From: Beroe forskalii | Lineage: Eukaryota > Ctenophora > Nuda > Beroida > Beroidae | Reading direction: 5' to 3' | Assembly: GCA_011033025.1 (NCBI GenBank) | Contig: WFMF01000337.1 | Location: 124,001 to 188,000 of the forward strand | Length of the DNA: 64,000 nucleotides | Part shown: positions 32,411 to 42,576 of the stretch, one piece after another | How the letters are laid out: the number at the start of each line of letters is the position of its first letter | Position numbering within the stretch: position 1 is the stretch's first letter | Notes under the pieces: generated by a model | Told to the model about the DNA's origin: nothing | The model's database searches: none | What the model saw: the letters and a program-made list of their open reading frames with translations, nothing else | Translations under genes and position numbers: made by a program

Positions 32411-33660
32411 CTGGGTATGGGGATAAAATCCCGAAATTTAATCCTCGAAAATTTATCCCGCGCCCAATAAAATCCCTCAATTTAATCGCGCGCGGGATGA
32501 AATAATGGACTTAAAATCTCTATAAATTCTATTCTTCGATGAAATCACGGGAAAATAAAACGTACAAGTGAGTGCGACCAAAAATGAAAGGTCGGACTGT
32601 CAGAGGCCTGGCCCTGGCGTGCTTCAAGAATTAAGGTGGTTTCAGGTTACTTTAGATCTACAACAGGAAATCAAGTAAGCAGAAAATTAAGCACTCAGGG
32701 CTCAAGCCAATTAATGCTTAATTTGGTGATACGTCAAAATTAACATGACTTAAAACTAAACACAAGGGCTATAAAGAATGCTTTATTTGGTGCTTCCTAA
32801 TATTTTGCCTTTTTTAAATTTGCAGAGTTCTTAATTTCCTGTATCCCTGTTCCAACGTCCAGTGAGTTGATACAAAACATCGCTATTTCTTGAAGTTTTG
32901 AGCAATAAATATTTCCCACATTCCCTGAGTTGCTACTGTAACCAAGTAACCAACTGAGTTATGAGTTTAAACCATGGAAATATTATAATCTTTCATATGG
33001 TTGCAACCTTTCAACAATAAAGTTATCGAATTCTTCTTTCTCTTGAGCATTCCAAAGTTATAAAGTCACGACAAAAACGATTAAAAATTGGAGTTCTTCA
33101 AAACTTAACACATTTTAGAACCCAATCATTCCCGAGAAATATTGAAATAGTCATGAAAATATTTCTAGTATTGGAACTTTTCAAATTCCAGAGGTTCACA
33201 TTAGACACACGTGCCAAGCCTGAGAGCCAATGGGCAAATTTGCTGGATATCCAAAAGATTAAGGCATACGAAAGATGAGGGATGACTTCATTTTCATTAG
33301 TTTAGAATGTTGAAATGAGAGCGTCTAACTAAATCAAAAATTTCATGTGGAGTATAACCTAGATAATAAAGTGTAGACTGTGGAGTATAAGTCGCTTTAT
33401 TAAGGTAGAGCAAATCATAGCTGAATTGTATACTCTATTTCCAAAAATCAGTGATTTAACTCAAAAAAAAAGCTTGAGGATGTGACACAAAGTCAATTTA
33501 AAAGTGGATAAAAAGTTTCATTCAAGATTGTGGGTGGGGGCTGGGGTTGGTGCTCGACCAGGGACAGATTAGTCGACCAGAGGGCAAGTTAAAATCTACG
33601 TAAAACTCCTGATTAGCAAGCTAATTATTGCCCTCTAAATACCCCGATTTCATCCCAGAC
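32411..33660. other. Non-coding duplicated DNA
   Basis: No gene was recognised. It aligns with 43012-43360 and then 45271-46080 of copy 2, the gap being the 1.9-kb insertion at 43361-45266. It contains the aataaat-rich, ca. 90% similar flank of the Ser/Arg-rich gene. In the V-ATPase D model it is intron sequence. Confidence 0.6.
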
Positions 33661-33676
33661 CTGCAATCAGTAGAAA

Positions 33677-33754
33677 CACGTGACACGTGTTATGAGGTCA
33701 CGTGACTGACACTCCTGGTGAAAGAGGTCTCATGCTCACCAAACAATATAAGTA
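33677..33754 (+). promoter_or_regulatory. Promoter-like block: three CACGTG boxes and TATAAGTA
   Basis: CACGTG occurs at 33677, 33684 and 33699, followed by TATAAGTA at 33747, about 235 bases before the start of the truncated Ser/Arg-rich gene. The intact copy has the matching arrangement (46121-46191), which supports a core promoter with E-boxes. Confidence 0.5.
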
Positions 33755-33988
33755 GCTTAATGGAACTCATCAACTATTATCATTAATTCCAGCGTTCAAT
33801 AATTTTATAGTTTTTACTAAGCTTATTCGCGAAGTTTCCGAGAACTCTTAACCGCAAGTTATCACCATCAACGGAGGCTCCTTTCTCAACATCTTTCCCC
33901 GAAGCGCAGATCTTTTTTCGAGTCCTTTCCCTCGATTTCCTGACTCTCGAGCTTTCTCGCTCTCAAGTCCCATCCTTCAAATCCTACC

Positions 33989-34540
33989 ATGAAGATAACC
34001 CTGTCCAAGCTCCGTGGGCACACTGCCAAGAGAAGACGAGTAAACCCACTGTACCGCAGTAAGTCTGCTCTTGGCACAAGCAGGAGTAGGAGGAGGAGGA
34101 GTTGCTCTGTCAGCATGAAGTGGAGGGATGGGGCTTACTCTACCTACGACATTCATCAGGATCCAACCTTTGATATCAATCCGGATCCAGCTTTCAGCTT
34201 CAACATCAATCAGAAAAAAGCGTTCGGCTTCAAAATCAGTCAGGAACCAACGGTCAGCAATCAATCAGAATCAGTTGCAACCTTGAAAATCGCTCAGAAT
34301 CCAACGACCACCAATCAATCGGACTCAACTTCTAGTATCGATACGGACACTAAAACCAAAGCGTTACATTTGTTTCCTGCTAAGGATATCCAATCTTCTC
34401 GAACAAACATCAAGAGCGCATCGGCTGTAGATTTGTGTCAAGGAAACACATTCTGTGAGCCACAGCAAGGCTCGTGTAGTGTGACTGATGCTACTTTCTT
34501 AAACGAAAAACAATTGGGAATGTGTTTTTCAAGAGTCTGA
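33989..34540 (+). pseudogene. Ser/Arg-rich gene, copy truncated at the duplication junction (183 codons)
   Basis: The first ~168 codons match the intact gene at 46447. They share the basic start MKITLSKLRG.TAKRRRVN, the RRRRSCSVSM block and the NIKSASAVDLC block. After TDAT (34494) homology stops at the duplication junction. The last 14 codons (FLNEKQLGMCFSRV) are antisense sequence of a secreted peptide gene. The C-terminal half, including the Cys/His region and the Asp-Leu-Thr repeats of the intact copy, is missing. The promoter-like block is present, so a chimeric protein could be made. Non-functional is the safer reading. Confidence 0.8.
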
Positions 34541-34777
34541 ATCCTGTTTCGTTTTTTACCTCCGTGGCTTTTACTAAGAGCTTTATACACAGCGCTTCGC
34601 GTTCACACTTGAACTTGCCCCCAACGTTCACAAATGCCTTCTCCCCTTACAGACGTGTTCAACCACATTCTTGACCGCTCTAAGCCCCTTGCTTTATTTA
34701 TCGCAGTCAGATCTCCTGAATTTCAGGCATGACAGCATGAAGATATGCTAAAGCAGGTACAACTGCACGTTTCTCAT
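34498..34777 (-). pseudogene. Truncated, frameshifted copy of secreted peptide gene 1
   Basis: From the ATG at 34777 it reads MRNV and then frameshifts to a stop within ten codons. Several small deletions follow relative to 25758-26135. The 3' end, corresponding to the last third of the protein, is removed by the duplication junction. The upstream flank (34778-35100) remains very similar to that of the intact gene, including the gttgagagcaaattggcat-type 24-base repeats. Confidence 0.88.
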
Positions 34778-35284
34778 CTTGAATGTACTGGCTAAATATA
34801 ACAATGGGGTTATATAATGGTATTTCACGGAATGGGGGTCTTTGGATTGTGGACGTTGGGGCAACAAGATAAAATTTCAAAGGAAGGGGGCGGGGAATTA
34901 GAATTAAGAATCAGATCTTCAAATATCAATATCGTGTCAAATCGAATATGAAAGTAATTGAATTTGTTGAGAGCAAATTGGCATAGTGAGATAGAATTTG
35001 CATGATGAGCAAGAATTGACCTAGTGAGGAAGAATTGGCATGGCGAGAAAGTTTACTGGCATGATTGAGAAAGAATTGGCTAGTGAGAGGTAAGAACAAC
35101 TGATACTGACTCAACTGGAGTCCTTATCCGTCCACTGAGGGTGAGAATGATTGAGTGAGATAGATCCTCGCTTAAAACCTACACGACGATTCATTATGCG
35201 GGTGGAGTAACACTTCATGCGGCCTCACAGGATTTATACTGGTAACGGGTTATTTTGTACAAGATGCCATTATAATACCAATTT

Positions 35285-36215
35285 TTTTCTCTCATTGGCC
35301 TTTTGAAAAACAAAAGGCAAAATGAGAGGGGTTGGCAGAGAGATCGTGGTTTTGGAAAGGTGGGAAAGAGGATATGTGTATAGCAGGTCCCGATTTGCAA
35401 TACAACTACTGTAATTTCTGAAAGTGCCTGATTGCTCCTTTATAATATTTGTGGCGTCCGTCCGTCCGTGCCTTTTTACCGAAATGCATTGAAATAATGA
35501 CCAGGCTCTCAGAATGGCAGTTATTCGAGCATGGTTCACTGATTTAGGCAAGTGCTATCGGTCGCATGAATTTGAGCGATTATCAAAACATTAGTAATTC
35601 ACCCTGCGCCTATCAGAACATAAGGGCCGAGGAGTGATTTTACAAACTCATTTCTAATTCAATTACTGGTATTTTAAACAACAAAAGTAAGCGGAACAAC
35701 TATTTCAAGAATTGTTGCAACATGAAAGCAATCGAGGCAATTTGACAGAGTGATGGGACTGAATCGTCAAAGTTGTGTGACTCGAAGAAATATGTTGAAC
35801 TAATAACAAAATTAAGTATAAATCATTGAATCATGTGGACTTATCAATGATCATCTCGGAGAAAAAACATGTTTATTTACTAATAATCAGTTTAGCAAAC
35901 AAGCAGCGTAATCGTAAGTTGGCAAAAGCCTACGAGGAGTCGCCAAACTGCTAGCGTAACAAAACTTACATAAATGAAATAAAAGTTATGCGCGAAATCT
36001 CAAATTATACCTACGACTCGTGCGCGGCACGGTTCGTGAACTGATGATCACACATGAAACCTATGCGCCACCACAAAGTTATGCGCGTACGGTGCAAGGA
36101 TCTTGATTGCTTTGACAGTTGTTATTCATCTTCGTGATTTCTGATTTTATGACGGGGATGGAAATTAAGCGCCTGCATACGGGAACAGTGGACAAGAAGA
36201 ATTATGCCCGCAGGC
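35285..36215. mobile_element. ~0.93-kb insertion specific to duplication copy 2
   Basis: Copy 1 runs from ccaattttt directly into tgtatttttactcgtgtg (about 26612-26636). Copy 2 has about 930 extra bases between these points. The insert ends with a hairpin (gcgcctgcatacggg against cccgcaggcgc at about 36168-36218) and has no long open frame. Terminal repeats could not be defined, so the class is unknown. Confidence 0.5.
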
Positions 36216-36720
36216 GCAATTCTTGTTATTGTATTTTTACTCGTGTGTTTAAGCTGGGTATATAATTATCACACGAGGAATATTAGAAAAGGGGAATTGA
36301 CACCATCATCAGTAAGTTCTGATCTTGAACAGAGGGTGACAATCCCCTCACCTGTCGTTTCACTTCCCTATTATTAATGGTTAATTTTAACTTTTCAAGG
36401 ATTGATTAGCCTCCTGTTGCCAACTGATCGTGAACTAAGGGGCAGCCATCGCTGAGACGCAAACCGGCTGATGACATTTCGATAAATCGATATTTTCATC
36501 TCGCTAAAGGCGTTTATTGATATTCAATACCAGCAAAAACGCCGTACAATTATGGATTCTTTTTTGTAATTATCGAACTATAAGGTCTCTATAATTACTT
36601 GAATAATCGTGATGAGTCTATAACTTACAGGCGGTTAAATGATCAAAATTATAGCCCTGATGGCCCCCCTACGATGCGAAATTTAGATAACAAATTCGAT
36701 ACGATCAGGAAACTGCTTAC

Positions 36721-36849
36721 ATACACTGTTGAGGTTTCGGAAAGTTGGACCACTCATGGGAGTCTTGTTTGAAGTTGGTTGATGTGATTGTTCCAGCTTT
36801 GTACGGTACGTGGGACTGTGTCAGGATCCGTGATAGTTCTCACCAGAAC
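36721..36849 (-). other. Exon-like leader block, copy 2 of 27077-27205
   Basis: Same length and acceptor as the copy 1 block. The donor becomes GTGTAT|GTAAGC. The peptide gene it would serve (34498-34777) is dead, so this copy is probably non-functional. Immediately to its right a ~38-bp unit (ggtcaatctaatccaatcaa + ccgttcagggaaat) is present in about four copies, against two in copy 1. Confidence 0.4.
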
Positions 36850-37400
36850 CTGCAAAGGTCAATCTAATCCAATCAACCGTTCAGGGAAATGGTCAATCTA
36901 ATCCAATCAACCGTTCAGGGAAATGGTCAATCTAATCCAATCAACCGTTCAGGGAAATGGTCAACCTAATCCAATCAACCGTTTAGGGAAATGGTCAATC
37001 TTAAAACTTTATAAATCTTACTTTGTACAGTTTTGGTAAAATTAAAGTCGAGCCGGAGCACGATCCCTTTTGCTGATTATTTTGATTATTTTTGGAAATA
37101 AAATATTTGTCGACCTTAACCCCCGTCCCCCACTTTTTCGCTTGCTCCCATCAGAATATTAATAGTCGAGGACAGATTCAAATAGGTGAATTGATGGTCC
37201 CAAGCGTAAAAAGTTAAACACTGGAAATTGTCACATAATTTCAATAGTTTCTTACAGTTCACACGAATAAAATCTAACATTTGATCAGAAGCCAATAAAA
37301 TCACTAAATTAATAAACAGCTAATTTATCCCACAACTAATTGAAGTTGAACTATACTTTCTCTTGAATTATCCAAACCAACAACAGTTTCTGCTTCAGTT

Positions 37401-37745
37401 TTACTCTGCACAGAAGGCCGCCTTCACTTTCTCCACAAGTTTCTGCAGCCGCTCGGGTGGATCCATATTACAAATATTGCTGGTGATAGCGTTAAGCCAT
37501 TCGGGAATGGTGTCATACTGCGTCTTGTCAGAGCACTCCCCAGCCACAGGAAGGCCACAGAAGGTCCGGAGAGCCGCGCACGAGAATCTACTCTCGATGT
37601 TCACCACACTGTCACCAGTACAGATGGCCTCCCTTGCCAACTTGACATTCTTGGCCAGTTTAAGCCAAGGCTGCGCTCCTTGGCTTTCAGGGATGGAGAG
37701 CATGAAGATAAGGGCAAAGCAGGCGATCACAGCGATGTTCCTCAT
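37401..37745 (-). CDS. Secreted six-cysteine protein, member 2' (114 aa)
   Basis: Duplicate of the gene at 27977-28327 with an intact frame. The leader is MRNIAVIACFALIFMLSIPES. The family block VVNIESRFSC and all six mature cysteines are kept. Changes cluster in the first 25 mature residues and in the last helix-like stretch, where two codons are deleted (PPERLQKLVEKVKAAFCAE). Upstream DNA to about 38140 matches copy 1 closely, so it is probably expressed under the same control. Confidence 0.87.
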   Translation of the reverse strand: MRNIAVIACFALIFMLSIPESQGAQPWLKLAKNVKLAREAICTGDSVVNIESRFSCAALRTFCGLPVAGECSDKTQYDTIPEWLNAITSNICNMDPPERLQKLVEKVKAAFCAE

Positions 37746-38150
37746 CTGGAAGTCTTGGGTGTATTGGCTAAAATAACCACTGGGTTATAGTATGTGATGA
37801 TAGACTATGGTATTGGGATTTGAGTTGCATGCAAGTTCCATTTTGTAAGAAACACGGAAAGGAACATTAAAATTGCTATCCTTAATTATCGCACTTTTTT
37901 CTAGACTCCCTATGTCATTATGTATGAAAATTAAACCTGTACTGAACTAGTCGCACTTTTTTCTAGACTTTCAACATGTTATGATGTATGAAAATTAAAC
38001 CTGAAGTAGTCGGGACCTACCGCATCATGCATGTTTCATGTGCGTTAAGCAAATATCGTTCGAAGCAAATTACCTGACCACTAATTTATAAATCTACCAC
38101 TGTTAAGTGGTCTTTTAAACTGGTTGTCAGGGCCAAAGTTGATAAGTGCA

Positions 38151-39394
38151 TAATATACGGTAAATACACACTTGGGTGTGTAATTACCACATTAATTCCA
38201 CGAGCTTGCGAGTGGAATTCATGCAATAAATGCACGAGCTTGCGAGTGCATTTATTGGAGTAATTGCACGAGCTTGCGAGTGCATGATGGTAATTTACAC
38301 ACCCAAGTGTATTTACTGTATTATTACCCTGCCATATACGCATCAATCAAATTAGACGGTTTGAAACTTAAGTATTCGAACTCAATGTTTTATGAATACG
38401 GGTACACTATTTTGCTAATTGAAATAGGCGAGAATTTTGAACAAATTTGCCAGTGATTTGTAAAGTCAGAATCACATGGTCAATCGTTTCGGGGTCAATT
38501 CAGCGGATGAGTTCAAAAGTACAATGTATACAACCAGTGCCCAGTATTGACATACTGTTAGTGTATGACGTAGCGTATAATATGTACTTTACAATTTTTT
38601 TGATCTTTCATTGCCATAAAAAATGAACCATAATATCTGCCCTTAAAGAAAAACACGATCACATGTGAATGTAGTCAGCTAAATCTTTAGAGTGCATCAA
38701 ATGTAAGGCACTCCTCAGTTGAACAATAAGTTTTGCGCCATAATCATTATCATCATCCCGCTCTAAAATAAGTAACGAACACTGACCGATAAAAATGACG
38801 GCGCACAGAAATAATGTAGTTGAATTTGATAAAACGGAGCAATACACGGTCCTATATATGGTGCCACAAGTCTGCTTTATATCTCTAAGAGTAGATAAAT
38901 AAACATTGAAACACGGATGGAGTTATCAAGCCCGTCTGGGTGGCGCCATTTAAGTTTATACGATAATGTTCCTTTTACTCTTTTATCTATTTTATCTTTA
39001 ATCTTGTGTCGTACCGAACATATTGTGCTCCTTATCGCTATTTTATCTTGTGTCACAGTATACATGCGGTTAAGAATAAATTACATCGAATCGTTTTTTT
39101 TATATGAAAAGTGCGATAACAGATATCATGGGAGCTTCTTATTATCCTATTTACATCCTCACATAGATAGCAAATAGGTTAGAATCGTGCGAATGGCCGT
39201 TTCAGAAAATTTGTAGTAATTCAACAGTAGTAATTCAACAGTTGGGAATAGTAATTCAACACTTGAATAGTAATTCAACAGTTGAGGTATAGTAATTACA
39301 CACTTGACAGTAATTCAACTGCTGGGTACGGTGGAATTACATGATTAATATTGCTCAAAAATTCGAAAAGTAATTACACTGCAGGGTAATAATA
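38151..39394. mobile_element. ~1.24-kb insertion with nested palindromes, copy 2 only
   Basis: Copy 1 runs from gttgatatgtgtat into catggccataagtg. Copy 2 has 1.24 kb between the same points. Its left part (38153-38325) is a near-perfect palindrome: acacacttgggtgtgtaatt facing aatttacacacccaagtgt, around three copies of gcacgagcttgcgagtgca-type sequence. The pair attattaccctgc (38321) and gcagggtaataat (39382) is a 13-base inverted repeat bounding the remaining ~1.07 kb. Near the right end agtaattcaacagttg recurs five times or more. No protein is encoded. It looks like a non-autonomous element with a second one nested at its edge. Confidence 0.6.
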
Positions 39395-39680
39395 GCCATA
39401 AGTGCATCAGAATGAATGGCTGAGGACAAATTCATTATATTCTGGTTCAAATTGGTGAATTCGTAGCGTTAATTGAAACCTGATCTGCAACAATAAAACT
39501 CTTAAAATTATCACATAATTCCAATAGTTTCAGATTATAATTCACACGATTAAAATTGAAACTTCGATCAGAAGCTAATAAAATCACATAATTCATTGAC
39601 GGCTAATATATCCCACAAGTAATGTTCTACTTTCTGTTGATCTGTCCAACTCCAAATCAAGTTCAACTACAGCTTCTGCT

Positions 39681-40046
39681 TTACTCGACGCCCATAGCGC
39701 GACAGAACTTTGTCTTAAGTGGGTGATTTAGGTTTATCATGTCACCCGTACAGGCACCGCTAACAACTCCATCCAGGTAGGTGGAAGCAGCTTCGTTTTC
39801 CCAGGATTCGCAGCGACCACCAGCGACAGGTCTTCCCAACGCGGCACAGAAACCCAGTAGAGCGGCACACGAGAATCGCCCCCCGACGTTAACCACTCTA
39901 CGTTTTCCAGGTTGACACATTTCTTTACCAGCCGTTATCATGCTCAATAATCTAGATCTAATCTCACCTGCTGTCAGTGCTTGGGTTTCATGTATGGACA
40001 GCATAAAGATAAGGGCAAAGCAGGTGATCGCAGCGACGTTTCTCAT
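39681..40046 (-). CDS. Secreted six-cysteine protein, member 3' (121 aa)
   Basis: Duplicate of 29025-29390 with the same length and an intact frame. Differences are few: HETQA against HESQT at the leader end, SMI against SIL, QPGK against QPEK, and MINLN against MVKIN. All six cysteines and the VVNVGGRFSC block are unchanged. It is thus the most conserved pair in the cluster. Confidence 0.88.
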   Translation of the reverse strand: MRNVAAITCFALIFMLSIHETQALTAGEIRSRLLSMITAGKEMCQPGKRRVVNVGGRFSCAALLGFCAALGRPVAGGRCESWENEAASTYLDGVVSGACTGDMINLNHPLKTKFCRAMGVE

Positions 40047-40333
40047 CTTGAAGTCTTGGGTGTATTGGCTAAAATAGGCATTGGGTTATAATATGTGATG
40101 ATAGACTATGGTATATTGGGATTCGAGAATTGAGTTGCAGGTAAGTTCCATTTTGAAAGAAACACGGAAGAGGACATTAAAAGTGCTATCCTAAATTATC
40201 GCACTTCTACCTATAGACTCTCGATGTAATGATTTATGAAAATGAAACGAAACACACATGCAAATGTCGTTCGAAGCAAATTATCTGTCCTCTAATTTAC
40301 TAATTTATTATTATTAGCTGGCTTTTTTAACTA

Positions 40334-40532
40334 CCTTAGGAGGTGTTTTTATGTGGAGTAAAATTTTGGTGTTTACAAATTTGGTAGGATGTAATTTGGG
40401 GATCTTTCTCAAGTCATTAATCTAGTTAACATATGATAATGACGTCATTTTGAACTGTCATGGACGGTAAAAATATGGGGATTTTTCCGAAAAATCCCCA
40501 AATTACAACCTTTATAAATACACCTCCTAAGG
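40334..40532. mobile_element. TA-flanked MITE (199 bp), copy in duplication 2
   Basis: Same element as 29666-29864, at the equivalent position and with the same TA flanks and length. It is inherited through the duplication rather than a separate insertion. Confidence 0.75.
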
Positions 40533-40844
40533 TACCTTTCGAAAAATCCCGAAATTTCGTATCCCATCGGCCATCATAAAACATAAATATGTCTCCTAAG
40601 GTAATTCTTTTGAAGAATGATGGGAGACGAGGAAAATATTCTTAAACAAAAGTGAGATGAAAATTAATCCTGGGTGCCCAACTTAGAGTAAAAGCTGCCA
40701 GAACAAAAATACCACAGGACGGTTGAGAGGTGAAAACGCTTCTCAAGTCAGTCTTGAACGATTTTGTGAGTTTGGTCCTGACTTTTTATACCCACTCGAT
40801 GGTTTTTTATGTGGGGCGAGCCACACGGTTAGGGGAATATGTGT

Positions 40845-40965
40845 AACAGGTCATTTATTATATGTCACAGGTCATTTATTATAAGTCCCAGGTCATTTAT
40901 CATATGTCACAGGTCATTTATTATAAGTCCCAAGTCATTTAGTATATGTCCAAGGTCATTCATTT
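40845..40965. repeat. ~21-bp VNTR, expanded copy
   Basis: About six units of aggtcatttattatatgtcac / ataagtccc against about four in copy 1 (30175-30262). An extra two-unit block has been added or lost since the duplication. Confidence 0.8.
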
Positions 40966-41645
40966 TGTAAATTTTTATGATTTTCACCCGTGTGGCATTG
41001 GCAATGATTTCGTATACATTAGAGGGGGGGGGGGGCGGTCAGGAAGGATATTAACATCTGTCATAATATGATGAAAGATGTTAATAAAAAAGAATAAGTG
41101 ATACTTAATTTTCGTGTGGGGAATTAGAATTGCTCGTACTTTTCGTGCGTTAATTAGCTTGGTGAGGACTGACGGGATAATGGACTTTAAATCACCCCCC
41201 CCCCCCTTTGTCATGTCGTTATCAGCTAATTAAGGGAATGCTGCGAGTTTCTCAGTACGCACTATAACTAAGCAGTTTACACATGGCTGATGACATCTCT
41301 AAAATTCCTTAGCTTTAACTCATTATTGACGTTTTACTGATATTCAATACCGACTAAAACCCCTAATAGCGATGGATTTTACTCAATAAACCTCCATTTT
41401 AAAATCCTAAAAAATTTATTAATTCCAATAATTCCAGCTGCGCGGGGATTTCAAGAACTGTGAAATACTTTCAACTATGAATTATTGAAAATAATCACAA
41501 TTTCATAAAATTATTGCCATGTCGTCCCACTCCCAAAACCACGTAATATTTCTATGACCAACAAACCCACGCGCAAGTTTCTTGAATGCTCAATTAAAGA
41601 TTTCAATTCATAATAACACGCAAACAAAAACTGTTATTTGCTAAC

Positions 41646-41765
41646 CTTTATTGCTGGAGTTAAGTCAGATGTATCCAGCTTCATAGGTGTGAGGCTATCC
41701 AGATCCGCTTTCCAGAATCCAGAATCGTTGTGTTGGGACCCGCTATAATCCAAAATCATGGGGAC
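41646..41765 (-). other. Exon-like block with 38-codon open frame, copy 2
   Basis: Counterpart of 30940-31059. It has the same 120 bases, the ATG at 41759, the acceptor and the ATAAAG|GTTAG donor. Two changes alter the frame's residues (Gly to Asp at 4, Gln to Leu at 20); it remains open. Confidence 0.4.
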
Positions 41766-42576
41766 CTATTGAACAGTAGAGACGGTCAGTTTATTGATAC
41801 ACATAAATCAAATCTGAGCAAAATAATATAATTAATTTTTTGAACAAGATCGATTCATTGAATTCTATTTAATTTCAGTGCTATATCAATGATTCGTATA
41901 CTTTCATAAAAAGATTAAAAGCTAAATAAGTAACCACTGCAACATTATAAAATTTTCAATTCATCATAATATCATTGAGAGGAATAATACAACATTATCA
42001 TCACATTCAATCTATAAGTATAATAATTCTAACAACGAATAGACCGGCTATTCGAGTACTATAATTGATAAGGGTTAGATTCACGAACATATTTACCTGA
42101 TATTCGCTGTTAAATTGATATCTTGTCTTTAATTACCTACTCGAAATCAAATCAAGTGTTCATCAATAACATCATAAATCACAAACAAATTAGAATATTT
42201 TAACCTTCCAGCCAAACAATGAATCTGGTGAGGATCAACAATTTGTTTATCTGAACCATAATGATAAAATTCTTAATGAGACAATTTTTGAAAATCGGTC
42301 AAAAATACCTACCTTCAGATAAGAATCACAATTCTAAAAGTGCATGGACTGCAAAAGTATGTGAAACCAAGAAACAGAAATGTCCCTACTTTCTGAAGCC
42401 CAAACTGAATGATAAAAGGATCCTGTATCAGAGAGACCAAAATTTGATTTAGTGGAAAAAATGTTGACTACCGCCCTGTGAAAGGATCCAGTGTTTCACT
42501 GTTTCCAGTAAGTCCTGCAGTTCCACTAGAACATGATATCCGGATCCAGTGTTCCCAAGTAAGTCCTGCAGCGCTA

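Larger units (their letters stand above)
25844..34497. repeat. Segmental duplication, copy 1
   Basis: This block is repeated in the same orientation and order at 34495-46937. Matching landmarks: the peptide genes (28327 and 37745; 29390 and 40046), the TA-flanked MITE (29666 and 40334), an exon-like block (31059 and 41765), the V-ATPase D exons (32410 and 43011) and the start of the Ser/Arg-rich gene (33989 and 46447). Much of the non-coding sequence is near-identical. Its left edge lies inside peptide gene 1. Confidence 0.93.
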
